A DNA stretch of 64,000 bases from Marivirga sericea (GTDB lineage Bacteria > Bacteroidota > Bacteroidia > Cytophagales > Cyclobacteriaceae), in assembly GCF_900177665.1 (NCBI RefSeq), contig NZ_FXAW01000006.1:124001-188000 (forward strand). Reading direction: 5' to 3'. Within the stretch, counting starts at the first letter, position 1. Every line of letters starts with the position of its first letter. The position numbers were made by a program, and so were the translations under genes. This document shows positions 47,383 to 57,052 of this stretch, in pieces. The notes under the pieces are model-generated. The model was not told the DNA's origin. It made no database searches and worked only from the letters and a program-made list of their open reading frames with translations.

Positions 47383-48810
47383 ATGGAAAAAAAGTATCAA
47401 AAGTCACTGATTTGGTTTAGAAGGAATTTAAGAGTAGAAGATAATGAAGCCCTATGGGAAGGGATCCACAATTCAGAAAAATATCTTTTCCTCTATATAT
47501 TTGACGAAAAGGAATGGGACGAAAATCCATTGGGAATTAGACGATCTTCTAGCAAGAAGCTCAGTTTCAGATGGCAATCAGTGTTGGATCTCAAGCAAAA
47601 AATTGAAGAACTAGGAGGCCAATTAATGCTTCAAAAAGGTGATTCTAAAATCATCCTTCAGTCACTTCTAACGGAGCACAAATTTGATGCACTTTATGCT
47701 CCAAAGGAGTCTGGAAGCGAGGAAGTAAGTGAAGAAAAAGCTATCCAAAAATTATTTTTAAAAGATAAGGCAGCAGTCCATTATTTTGCACAAACCACGC
47801 TTTTTCATGAAGACGATATTCCCTGGCCTATAGGAAAATTACCAAATATTTTTACTCAATTTAGGAAAGAAAACGAAAAGCAGACGGAGGTTAGAGCATT
47901 ATTTAAAGCTCCTTCGGATTTGTCTGACGCTGTGAAAATTGATAATAAATTTGAATTTTCTGATTTACAAATAGAAAATAATTGTAAGGAAGAGAAGGCT
48001 GTATTGAATTTTACAGGAGGAGAAACAAAAGCCTGGGAAAGGTTAAATTATTATCTATGGGAAACAGACCAACTTAAAGATTACAAAAATACTAGGAATG
48101 GATTATTGGGGGAGGGCTACTCTTCTAAATTTTCACCATGGCTTTCAGAAGGCTGCATTTCTGCTAAATCAATCTATTACCAAGTAAAGAGATATGAAAA
48201 AGAGAGGAAGAAAAACCAATCGACATACTGGATGGTATTTGAACTAATCTGGAGAGATTATTTCCATTTTGTACTGAAAAAATTTGGCTCTAAACTTTTC
48301 CAAAAAGAAGGCATAAAAGGAGAGAAAAGGGATTGGCAATGGAATTTAGAACTTTTTGAAAGATGGAAAAATGGTGAAACCGGAGTACCCTTTATAGATG
48401 CCAATATGCGGGAGTTGAACGCTTCAGGATTCATGAGCAACAGAGGTAGGCAAAATGTAGCCAGCTTTTTAGTAAAAGATTTAGGATTGGATTGGAGAAT
48501 GGGTGCTTGGTACTTTGAACATCAATTAATTGATTATGATGTCGCCAGTAATTGGGGTAATTGGGCTTATGTGGCGGGGGTTGGTAACGATCCCAGAGAA
48601 AATCGCTATTTTAATATTTTAAGCCAAGCCAAAAAATATGATGCTAAAGGTGAATATGTTAGATATTGGATTCCTGAATTAGCTGATATCGAAGGCTTTA
48701 ATAGCAATAGAGTGGCTTTACTGAAAAATGGAGAATTGGAAAAAGTTGATTCAATTATACCAGAAATATACCTTAAACCTATAGTGGATATTGGGAAGTG
48801 GGAGTATTAA
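47383..48810 (+). CDS. DASH-type cryptochrome/photolyase
   Basis: A 475-residue flavoprotein. The N-terminal photolyase antenna domain starts SLIWFRRNLRVEDNEALWEG, and the FAD domain shows WRDYFHFVLKKFGSKLF, PFIDANMRELNASGFMSNRGRQNVASFLVKDLGLDWRMGAWYFEHQLIDYDVASNWGNWAYVAGVG. The TLFHEDDIPWPIGKLPNIFTQFRK element is characteristic of cry-DASH proteins, which repair cyclobutane dimers mainly in single-stranded DNA. Length fits. Function in light signalling rather than repair cannot be excluded. Confidence 0.87.
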   Translation: MEKKYQKSLIWFRRNLRVEDNEALWEGIHNSEKYLFLYIFDEKEWDENPLGIRRSSSKKLSFRWQSVLDLKQKIEELGGQLMLQKGDSKIILQSLLTEHKFDALYAPKESGSEEVSEEKAIQKLFLKDKAAVHYFAQTTLFHEDDIPWPIGKLPNIFTQFRKENEKQTEVRALFKAPSDLSDAVKIDNKFEFSDLQIENNCKEEKAVLNFTGGETKAWERLNYYLWETDQLKDYKNTRNGLLGEGYSSKFSPWLSEGCISAKSIYYQVKRYEKERKKNQSTYWMVFELIWRDYFHFVLKKFGSKLFQKEGIKGEKRDWQWNLELFERWKNGETGVPFIDANMRELNASGFMSNRGRQNVASFLVKDLGLDWRMGAWYFEHQLIDYDVASNWGNWAYVAGVGNDPRENRYFNILSQAKKYDAKGEYVRYWIPELADIEGFNSNRVALLKNGELEKVDSIIPEIYLKPIVDIGKWEY

Positions 48811-48996
48811 ATTAAAGGTTTAATTTAAGGCCATTTTTTAGAAATTTGTAGCCATTAGTCTATGGGAGGTTATTAGAAGATCCCCTACAGTTCTAAAGTT
48901 TCAGGGTCAAAAATATATCTTAATCCAGCTTCCTTAGCTTTATGGTCAAATCTTCTTATTTTTGTTTTTTAGCCTATAACAAAAACTGAAAATAAG

Positions 48997-49758
48997 ATGA
49001 GACAGAAAATAGTAGCCGGAAACTGGAAAATGAATAAAACTTTGACGGAAGCTCAAGCATTAACTTCCGAAATTGCTAATATGGTAGAGGATGAAGGTCC
49101 AGCAGATGTAAAAGTGGTCATAGCACCTCCATTTCCTTTCATATATGCTGTTGAAAATTTAATCCCTGAGATTGGTAAAATAGTTTTAGCCGGACAAAAT
49201 TGTCATCAGGAAGATTCTGGGGCTTTTACAGGTGAAGTTTCAGCACCAATGTTAAAATCTTTGGGTGCTCAATATGTTATTTTGGGTCATAGTGAAAGAA
49301 GAGAGCATTTTTCAGAAACTGACGCTGATCTAGCTAAAAAGACAGATAATGCACTAAAAAGTAATCTTAAAGTGATCTTTTGCTGTGGAGAACCTTTAGA
49401 AATTAGAGAAGCGGATACACAAAATGACTACGTCACCAAGCAATTGACTAACGGCTTATTCCATTTATCTACCGAGCAGTTCAAAAATATTGTAATTGCT
49501 TACGAGCCAATATGGGCTATAGGTACAGGCAAAACAGCTAGTTCCGCTCAGGCGCAGGATATGCACAAAACCATTCGACAACATATTGCCACTAAATTTG
49601 GAGAAAATGTAGCCAATGAAACTTCTATCTTGTATGGCGGAAGTTGTAAACCAGATAATGCGAAAGAACTTTTCTCGCAACCTGATGTTGACGGGGGATT
49701 AATAGGTGGAGCTTCTTTAAAGTCAAGAGATTTTACGGATATTATTAAATCATTTTAA
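48997..49758 (+). CDS. tpiA: Triosephosphate isomerase
   Basis: A 253-residue TIM barrel. Conserved active-site elements are GNWKMNKT (N-terminal Lys), VILGHSERREHF with the catalytic histidine, AYEPIWAIGTGKTA with the catalytic glutamate, and ILYGGSCKPDNA plus GGLIGGASLK in the phosphate-binding loops. It interconverts dihydroxyacetone phosphate and glyceraldehyde 3-phosphate in glycolysis. Normal length. Confidence 0.97.
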   Translation: MRQKIVAGNWKMNKTLTEAQALTSEIANMVEDEGPADVKVVIAPPFPFIYAVENLIPEIGKIVLAGQNCHQEDSGAFTGEVSAPMLKSLGAQYVILGHSERREHFSETDADLAKKTDNALKSNLKVIFCCGEPLEIREADTQNDYVTKQLTNGLFHLSTEQFKNIVIAYEPIWAIGTGKTASSAQAQDMHKTIRQHIATKFGENVANETSILYGGSCKPDNAKELFSQPDVDGGLIGGASLKSRDFTDIIKSF

Positions 49759-49816
49759 ATAGTGCCTGTTTAGGTATTTGCTAAAGAAAATAGTTTAACT
49801 GTAAGATATACAGGCC

Positions 49817-49851
49817 CCAAATGATCGGTGGTAGAGCTATTGATCATTTGG
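49817..49851 (+). terminator. Inverted repeat after tpiA, terminator or leader hairpin
   Basis: CCAAATGATC and GATCATTTGG are perfect 10-base arms around a 15-base loop, followed by TATTAAATTAAATT. It lies 58 bp past tpiA and 78 bp before prmA, so it could end tpiA transcripts or fold in the prmA leader. Confidence 0.5.
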
Positions 49852-49928
49852 TATTAAATTAAATTACTGAGAAATTTAGCAGCTGATCCAGTGCACAAAA
49901 ATTAAAACTGTTGGAGTAAAAATAAATA

Positions 49929-50777
49929 ATGAGTTACATTTCTTTAGAAGTAAATTGCGATGAAGATTTTATTGAAATATTCATGGCGGAATTAGCAGAA
50001 ATTGGTTTCTCTACCTTTCAGGAAAAGGAAGGAGGAGATGGGCTTTTCGCTTATTCAGAAGAAAATCAAAACATAGAAACTTCTCAAATTCAAGCCCTTT
50101 TTCAGCAGTATGAAAAATTGACTTCTTTATCCTATAATTTAGGAACAGTAGAAAAAGAAAATTGGAATTCAGACTGGGAAAAGAATTATGAGCCTATCGA
50201 AGTGGAAGATAAAATTTTGGTGCGCGCTCATTTCCATCCTTCGAAACCGCAGTTTCCTATTGAAATTATAGTAACTCCGAAAATGTCTTTTGGGACTGGC
50301 CATCATGAAACAACCTATCAAATGCTGAATCAGATGTACGACATGGATTTAGAAGATAAGATGGTGTTGGATGCAGGCTGCGGAACTGGAATTTTAGCAA
50401 TCTTTGCTGCCTTAAGAGGAGCTACTAAAGTTGATGCCTACGATATAGATGAATGGGCTGTAGAAAATACTGTAGAGAATTTTTCGTTAAATTCGATTAT
50501 AGCTTCGAAGCACAAGGTCTGGCAAGGAGAGGTTCAAAGCATTCCCAAAAAAGAAACTTATGATTTGGTGTTAGCTAACATTAACAAAAACATATTATTG
50601 TCAGATATTCAGCATCTTAATAAACATATTAAGAAGGGAGGATTTTTGATGCTAAGCGGTTTTTATGAAAATGATATTCCAGACATTTTAAATGAATGCA
50701 GTAAATTTTCGTTAGAACTAATCAATCAATCTGTAAGGAACCAATGGTCAGCCATTTTGCTTAAAAACAATAAATGA
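49929..50777 (+). CDS. prmA: Ribosomal protein L11 methyltransferase
   Basis: A 282-residue PrmA. The SAM-binding motif is VLDAGCGTGILAIFAA, preceded by VTPKMSFGTGHHETTYQML, the conserved PrmA loop, and followed by LANINKNIL where the NPPY-like catalytic segment lies. It trimethylates lysines and the N-terminus of L11. The stop codon overlaps the start of the following 1600-residue gene by 4 bp (ATGA), so the two are coupled although their functions look unrelated. Confidence 0.93.
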   Translation: MSYISLEVNCDEDFIEIFMAELAEIGFSTFQEKEGGDGLFAYSEENQNIETSQIQALFQQYEKLTSLSYNLGTVEKENWNSDWEKNYEPIEVEDKILVRAHFHPSKPQFPIEIIVTPKMSFGTGHHETTYQMLNQMYDMDLEDKMVLDAGCGTGILAIFAALRGATKVDAYDIDEWAVENTVENFSLNSIIASKHKVWQGEVQSIPKKETYDLVLANINKNILLSDIQHLNKHIKKGGFLMLSGFYENDIPDILNECSKFSLELINQSVRNQWSAILLKNNK

Positions 50778-53700
50778 GAGGTTTTTTTATCGTCATATTA
50801 ATTTTTTCGACTTTCTTTTGGGCTGGTGCTCAAGATGAAGTGGCAACTGATAAAGCATCTGCTCCAGATTTTTTAAAGTCCGTGCAGTTGGATTTAGCGC
50901 AGCTAAACTCCGAAAAGGGAGAGAGCGTCTCCTTGTTTTTTCAGAATTACTGGAATAAGGAGAATTCCTTAAGTCAACAGAACAAGTTGCTTATTGAAGA
51001 GATTTACAATAAGATGAAATCCGATAACCTTTCGGTACGGGATTTTAGATTACCCTTTATAAGTACACTTTCGGGAGCATCATCTAATCTGGAAGATCCA
51101 GCAAAAGCTATAAATACGTTTTTGGAAATAACCGAAAGAGCTTACGAAGAACTGGAAAACAATCAGTTTAAGTCATTACTAAGAACAACTGAACAGATTT
51201 TAGAAAAGAAAGCCATTTTTTACAGTCGCTACTATCAAGTGGCATTCTCTGGAGGAAGCGTCAGTTTTGAATGGCCTACAGAACCTGAAGTAACGGTTGA
51301 AGTTGAGAATGAAACAGCAGCAGAAGAAGAAGTTGAAGACGCTTGGGGTAGCGAAGCAGATAATGCTTGGGGAGCTGAAGAAGATGATGCTTGGAGTGAC
51401 AGTGATGATTCCTGGGGTAGCGAAGATGGATGGGCTGCAGAAGAGTCTGCTCCAAAAGAAACTGCGAGTAACTCCCCGGTAGATTTATCCGCTTTTAGTG
51501 AGCCAATGCCCATTTTAGAAGGGCCTATCGTTATATTGAAAAATATAAATCTGAAATTCCTGAATGCCTCTGATTCTATAAAAATAAATGATGTTACAGG
51601 CAAGCTTGAATTAATCGGAAATACTTTCGTTGCTGAAAATGGTATTTTGACTTGGGAGCATTTAGGAAAATCAACAGAAGAGCTCAATGCAGAGTTCTCA
51701 GATTTTACATTTGAAGTAAATGAAAAACAGTTCTCTGCTGAACAAGTCACTTTAAATTACCCAGATATTATAAAAGAACCTGTGAAAGGATTTATTGACT
51801 TTAAAGTAGATAATACTGAAAAAGGAAAAGCAAAATATCCTTTTTTCCAGTCATATAAGTCTGGTTATGATCTAAATTTTGTGAAGGTGGAAGGCCTATA
51901 TTTAGTTGGAGGAGTTACTCTTAAAGGAACTACATTGGGCACTGCCGCAATGGATAATAGTTTTAGCAGCTTGGAGCTACAGGGCTCTGCTGTAAAAAAA
52001 TTCAGGGCAGAGTCTCGCGAATTCATTTATGAAGACAGCACCTTTGTCTCAGATCTTAGTAGTGTTTCAATTTATCAAAGAAAAGATTCTATATACCACC
52101 CCGGCCTCAGTCTTGATTATAGAGTAAATGAGAATTCCCTTAACCTATTGAAAAATAAAGGTAATTTTAAGAACACTCCCTTCTATGCGAGCTATTTTAA
52201 CATGGATTTTACAGCAGATAAGCTTAGCTGGGATATGGATTCATCTGTTGTTGAAATTTCTATCTTAATCGCTGGTAATAGGGTTCCGGCACTATTTGAA
52301 TCTGCAGAATATTTTAATGAATACAGATACAATAGTCTTTCTGGTTTATATAAATTTCATGCTTTACAAGTAGTAGTCAATTACAGCAGGACTGCAAACC
52401 AAAAGTCATTTTATACTAATGAAGTAGCTGAAAAGACAAGAATTGATGAAAGTAAATTGCGATCAGGAATGAAATTACTGATGCAAAATGGCTTTATTAA
52501 ATATGATGTCGTTAGTGGCAAAATTAACATGCTCGATAAAGCTTTTCACTATGTGGATTCCCGATGGGGACGAAAAGATTATGATAATGTTCAAATTTCA
52601 TCGGTTTCATCTGGGAAGCCAAATGGGAAATTGAATCTGGATCAAGGTACATTAGATATTTTCGGTGTAGAAGAGTTTATTATCAACGATAAGTTAGGAA
52701 TCAGCGTAGAGCCTGATAGTGGTCGAGTAGTTTTACGTAAAAATCGTGATGTTCAATTTGACGGAACAGTCTATGCAGGAAATTACCAATATATAGGAGA
52801 GGAATTTAAAATGGACTATGATAGTTTTCTGATATCTATGCCTAAAATTGATAATATTAAATTCAATTTAAACACTGGGGATAACAGCAAGCAGTCCAAT
52901 AAAGAGCAGATACAAAATCAATTAGTTGAAACTGCAGGAGTATTATACATTAACGAACCTAATAATAAATCTGCTCAAAAAGAGTTTCCAAAGTATCCGA
53001 TTTTTAATGCAACCAAGGGAGCTACAGTATATTTTCTAGGTGAAGAAATTCTAGATGGTGTTTACGACCAAAGTCTTTATTTTATAATTCCACCTTTTGA
53101 AATTGACTCTGTAAGTAGTTCTGATCCTAATTCAATAGCCTTTGACGGAGTTTTTCATTCAGGAGATATTTTTCCTGAATTTGAAGAAAAACTGAGGGTA
53201 ATGCCTGATAAATCTTTAGGTTTCAATCATCCATTACCAGAAGAAGGTATAAGCTTATTAGCAGGTGAGGCTCAATTTTATGGTACTATAAAATTAGATA
53301 ACAAAGGATTAAGAGGAGGTGATAAGATCGAATATTTAAGCTCAACAATTAAATCTGAAAACTTTACTTTCTTTAAGGATTCTATTACAGCAATTGGTAC
53401 TTATGCAACCATCGAACCTGGCGATTGGGATGGAATTTCCTATCCGCAAATGGAGATTTTAAATTTCGATATGCGATGGCTAACGGCAAAAGATAGCCTC
53501 TATATGAGCAATCGCTCGGAGCCTTTTAAAATGTACAATGAAACTGCATCATTAGAAGGGAAAACCATTATCTCGAAAAAAGGTCTTTTTGGTTTGGGAG
53601 AAATGACAACTAGGGGGTCTAATACTTCATCAAAAGAGTTTAGCTTCGAAGAACAGAGTTTTTCTGCAAGACATGCGGATTTCCGAATTGAATCTACCGA

Positions 53701-55576
53701 TACAATTCCTGCCTTGTCAGCCGATGACGTACGGCTCGATTTCGATTTTCAAGCAAATACTGCAACCGTAAACCCTGAGATAGAGGGTGATGCTGCATTG
53801 GATTTCCCATATGCCAGCTACAAAACGTCCATTCCTTCTGCATTATGGAAGCTAGATGAAAAAATTGTAGAAATGACAAAACCTGCAGATATCAATATTA
53901 GAAATTCTTACTTCTACTCTACAAATCCCGATCAAGATTCATTGGTTTTTAACGCAACAAAAGCAGTGTACGATATCGAGAGTCAGGCACTTAATGTATC
54001 AGGCATTCCTTTTATTACAGTTGCAGATGCTCAAGTTACACCAAGTGGCGGTGAAGTAATAATTGGAGAGAATGGCAAAATTAATAAGCTTTATAATGCC
54101 ACACTTACTTTGGATACGCTAACAGGATACCATAATTTATATGATGCAGAAATTGATATTGTTTCCCGAAATAAGTTTTTAGGAAATGCTACCTATCGAT
54201 ATGTGAATTCTATTGGGGATACCTTCTCCATCAAAATGGGAGAATTTAGTTTAGAGCCTATTCCAAGTGAAGAAAACAGTAATAGGACTTTAAGAACCGT
54301 ATCTTCTGGAAGCGTTCGTAAGGAAGATCGAATGCTGATTAGCCCAGGCATGTATTACAAAGGAGATGTAACAATGTATGCCAACAAACCTGCTTTAGAA
54401 TTGCAGGGCTACATTCAACCTGATCTACAAGATATTCCAAATTATGATACTTGGATTGGCTATAAGAGCGATGGAAGTGCAAAAGAGGTTGTAATTGATT
54501 TTGGAAATAGTACTACCGAAATGGGAGAGCCCCTACAAGCAGGAATCCATTTCGACAATGCTAATAATCAGCTTTACGCAACCTTTATGAATGAAAAGAG
54601 AGATTTTTCAGATGAGGACTTTTTCAAGCCTAGTGGCTTATTGACCTACAGCGCTACCAAAAATCAATTTGTTATTGAAAACAGGGAAAGAAAAACCGGA
54701 ACCTCATATGCAGGTAAATACTTTGCCTACAATGAGAAGGAGCAAAAATTGGAATTTGAGGGACCATTTCAATTCATGAAAAGCAGAAAAGAAGCTAGCT
54801 TTAAGTCTGCAGGATCAGGTTCTGGGGATTTGTTGAGTCAGCAGTTTATTTTCAATTTAATGATGACCGTAGAATTCGATTTACCCAATGCCTTTACTCC
54901 CATTATAGGTACTGACATGTTAGAAGTAGTGCAGCGTCTAGGCTTGCCAGAGTCCACTAAGGATCTAGATAGATTATTGCCTAAACTAGCAGAAATAGCA
55001 GGTAATTCAGTAGCAAAGCGCTATGAAGAGAATTTTTTTAATGAATATATTCCATTGCATACCCTTACATCTGATTTCACAAAAACTTTAGTCTTAAACA
55101 ACATTGATATGAAATGGTCGGACGAAAACCATTCTTGGTACAGCGTAGGGAAAATCGGATTGTCAAATACAGGCTCTCAAGATATCAATGCAAATATTGA
55201 CGGCTTCATCGAAATTCAAAAGTTAGAGATGGGATCCGCTATTAAGGTATTCTTGCAAGTTTCGCCATCTTGCTGGTATTTCTTTCATTATGAGGAAGAC
55301 CGATTAATATTTTTCTCCTCAAATAAAGAGGCTAATGAGCTTATAGATAATAAATCAAAAGCAGAGAAAGCTAAGTTCGGAGATTTTGTCTTTTTAACGG
55401 GAGATAAGTTGGAAGCTACTAACTTTATCGAGGATTATCGTAAGAGGTATTTTGATATTGATGCTCCTTATTATTTAGAAATGGCAAGTGAGGCAGGAGC
55501 TGCAGCTGCTCCAGCTAATAATATGCCAATTCCTACACAAGATGCACCAGCTGAAGATGATGATGATGGTTTTTAA
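50774..55576 (+). CDS. Large exported protein of unknown function (1600 residues)
   Basis: The protein begins with a signal peptide (GFFIVILIFSTFFWAGAQ). Residues about 178-235 form an acidic low-complexity repeat of DAWG/DSWG units. The rest is predominantly short beta-rich segments without transmembrane helices, broken by glycine and aspartate turns, and ends in an acidic Asp-rich tip. No catalytic motif is recognised. This pattern resembles very large periplasmic or outer-surface proteins of Cytophagales of the kind involved in envelope assembly, but I cannot assign a family. It follows prmA with a 4-bp overlap and is 35 bp before an M20 peptidase gene. Confidence 0.75.
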   Translation: MRGFFIVILIFSTFFWAGAQDEVATDKASAPDFLKSVQLDLAQLNSEKGESVSLFFQNYWNKENSLSQQNKLLIEEIYNKMKSDNLSVRDFRLPFISTLSGASSNLEDPAKAINTFLEITERAYEELENNQFKSLLRTTEQILEKKAIFYSRYYQVAFSGGSVSFEWPTEPEVTVEVENETAAEEEVEDAWGSEADNAWGAEEDDAWSDSDDSWGSEDGWAAEESAPKETASNSPVDLSAFSEPMPILEGPIVILKNINLKFLNASDSIKINDVTGKLELIGNTFVAENGILTWEHLGKSTEELNAEFSDFTFEVNEKQFSAEQVTLNYPDIIKEPVKGFIDFKVDNTEKGKAKYPFFQSYKSGYDLNFVKVEGLYLVGGVTLKGTTLGTAAMDNSFSSLELQGSAVKKFRAESREFIYEDSTFVSDLSSVSIYQRKDSIYHPGLSLDYRVNENSLNLLKNKGNFKNTPFYASYFNMDFTADKLSWDMDSSVVEISILIAGNRVPALFESAEYFNEYRYNSLSGLYKFHALQVVVNYSRTANQKSFYTNEVAEKTRIDESKLRSGMKLLMQNGFIKYDVVSGKINMLDKAFHYVDSRWGRKDYDNVQISSVSSGKPNGKLNLDQGTLDIFGVEEFIINDKLGISVEPDSGRVVLRKNRDVQFDGTVYAGNYQYIGEEFKMDYDSFLISMPKIDNIKFNLNTGDNSKQSNKEQIQNQLVETAGVLYINEPNNKSAQKEFPKYPIFNATKGATVYFLGEEILDGVYDQSLYFIIPPFEIDSVSSSDPNSIAFDGVFHSGDIFPEFEEKLRVMPDKSLGFNHPLPEEGISLLAGEAQFYGTIKLDNKGLRGGDKIEYLSSTIKSENFTFFKDSITAIGTYATIEPGDWDGISYPQMEILNFDMRWLTAKDSLYMSNRSEPFKMYNETASLEGKTIISKKGLFGLGEMTTRGSNTSSKEFSFEEQSFSARHADFRIESTDTIPALSADDVRLDFDFQANTATVNPEIEGDAALDFPYASYKTSIPSALWKLDEKIVEMTKPADINIRNSYFYSTNPDQDSLVFNATKAVYDIESQALNVSGIPFITVADAQVTPSGGEVIIGENGKINKLYNATLTLDTLTGYHNLYDAEIDIVSRNKFLGNATYRYVNSIGDTFSIKMGEFSLEPIPSEENSNRTLRTVSSGSVRKEDRMLISPGMYYKGDVTMYANKPALELQGYIQPDLQDIPNYDTWIGYKSDGSAKEVVIDFGNSTTEMGEPLQAGIHFDNANNQLYATFMNEKRDFSDEDFFKPSGLLTYSATKNQFVIENRERKTGTSYAGKYFAYNEKEQKLEFEGPFQFMKSRKEASFKSAGSGSGDLLSQQFIFNLMMTVEFDLPNAFTPIIGTDMLEVVQRLGLPESTKDLDRLLPKLAEIAGNSVAKRYEENFFNEYIPLHTLTSDFTKTLVLNNIDMKWSDENHSWYSVGKIGLSNTGSQDINANIDGFIEIQKLEMGSAIKVFLQVSPSCWYFFHYEEDRLIFFSSNKEANELIDNKSKAEKAKFGDFVFLTGDKLEATNFIEDYRKRYFDIDAPYYLEMASEAGAAAAPANNMPIPTQDAPAEDDDDGF

Positions 55577-55611
55577 TTTAAATTTAAGTTAACACTCATA
55601 AATAGTAATAG

Positions 55612-56991
55612 ATGATCACTAAAGAAGAAACAGGAAAATATTTAGACGAAAACAAACAAAGATTTTTAGATGAGCTTTTTGATCTACTAAGGATTCCAAG
55701 CGTGAGCGCAGATCCGAAATTTAAGGGGGATGTAAAGAAAGCTGCTGAATTTATGAAGGCTAAATTTGAAGAAGCTGGAGCCGATAATGTGGAGGTTTGT
55801 GAAACAGCCGGGCACCCAATAGTGTATGCTGATAAACTTATTGATCCAAAATTACCAACAGTGTTGGTATATGGACATTATGACGTTCAACCAGCCGATC
55901 CGTATGAGCTTTGGGATTCAGAACCTTTTAATCCTGTAATTAAAGATGGGAAAATTGTAGCTAGAGGCTCTGCAGATGATAAAGGTCAAATGTATATTCA
56001 TGTTAAGGCCTTCGAAATGATGATGCAAAATGGAGGCGTTCCCTGCAATGTAAAATTCATGATCGAGGGTGAGGAAGAAGTTGGATCTGAAAATTTAGAA
56101 ATTTTCATTGCTGAAAATAAAGAAAAATTGAAATCAGATGTGATTGTAATATCGGATACATCAATGATTGCAAATGAGCACCCCTCGATGGCAGTGAGCT
56201 TGAAAGGAATAAGTTATCTGGAAATTGAAGTGACGGGACCCAATAGAGATCTACACTCCGGAGTTTATGGTGGTGCGGTTGCTAACCCAATTAATGTATT
56301 GGCTAGAATGATTGCTTCTCTTCAAGATGAAAATAGGAAGGTAACTGTCCCAGGGTTTTACGACAAAGTGTTAGAACTTACGCAAGCAGAAAGAGATGAA
56401 ATGAATAAAGCTCCCTTCAATTTAGATGTTTACAAGAGAGACTTAAAAATTGAAGATGTTGAAGGGGAAGCTACTTATAATACTTTAGAAAGAATGGGAA
56501 TTCGTCCAACTCTTGATGTAAATGGTATTTGGGGCGGCTACATAGGTGAAGGTGCAAAAACGGTACTTCCATCTAAAGCCAATGCAAAAATTTCTATGCG
56601 TCTAGTACCAAATCAAAATCACCATGAGATCACGGAGTTATTCCAGAAGCATTTGGAAAGCATAGCGCCTAAAAGTGTCAAGGTCAAGGTGATCCCACAT
56701 CACGGTGGTATGCCATATGTTACACCAACAGATACTGATTCTTACAAAGCAGCAGAGAAAGCTTTTGAAAAAGTATGGGGTAAAAAGCCAATTCCAACAA
56801 GAGAAGGAGGAAGTATTCCAATCGTCTCTTTATTTAAAGATATTTTAGGTCTTGATAGTATTTTAATGGGATTTGGACTGAATTCGGATGCTATTCACTC
56901 ACCCAATGAAAGTTTTGGAGTTGAAAACTATCTAAAAGGAATTGAAACTGTAGCTTTGTTCCATCAATATTTTGCTGAGTTAGATAAATAA
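55612..56991 (+). CDS. M20-family dipeptidase
   Basis: A 459-residue M20 metallopeptidase of the CNDP/dipeptidase group. The first zinc motif is VLVYGHYDVQPADP, the catalytic glutamates are in MIEGEEEVGSENLE, and the dimerisation/Lid domain contains DLHSGVYGGAVANPI. A later GFGLNSDAIHSPNE has the C-terminal zinc-ligand histidine. It cleaves dipeptides or acylated amino acids in the cytoplasm. No signal peptide is seen. A terminator follows it. Confidence 0.93.
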   Translation: MITKEETGKYLDENKQRFLDELFDLLRIPSVSADPKFKGDVKKAAEFMKAKFEEAGADNVEVCETAGHPIVYADKLIDPKLPTVLVYGHYDVQPADPYELWDSEPFNPVIKDGKIVARGSADDKGQMYIHVKAFEMMMQNGGVPCNVKFMIEGEEEVGSENLEIFIAENKEKLKSDVIVISDTSMIANEHPSMAVSLKGISYLEIEVTGPNRDLHSGVYGGAVANPINVLARMIASLQDENRKVTVPGFYDKVLELTQAERDEMNKAPFNLDVYKRDLKIEDVEGEATYNTLERMGIRPTLDVNGIWGGYIGEGAKTVLPSKANAKISMRLVPNQNHHEITELFQKHLESIAPKSVKVKVIPHHGGMPYVTPTDTDSYKAAEKAFEKVWGKKPIPTREGGSIPIVSLFKDILGLDSILMGFGLNSDAIHSPNESFGVENYLKGIETVALFHQYFAELDK

Positions 56992-57009
56992 TACGGTACG
57001 ATAAAACTA

Positions 57010-57052
57010 GAGGTTAGCCTGTTTTTCTTCGGAGAAACAGGCCTCTTTATTT
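57010..57052. terminator. Terminator shared by the dipeptidase and antiporter genes
   Basis: GCCTGTTTTTC-TTCG-GAGAAACAGGC (57017-57042) is an 11-base stem (with one T/G mismatch or wobble) with a UUCG tetraloop, followed by CTCTTTATTT on the plus strand. It lies between convergent genes and could serve both. Confidence 0.75.

Noticed and set aside
51235-51750. Minus-strand frame of 171 Ser/Ala-rich residues
   Set aside because: It is the antisense of the acidic DAWG repeat region of the 1600-residue protein.
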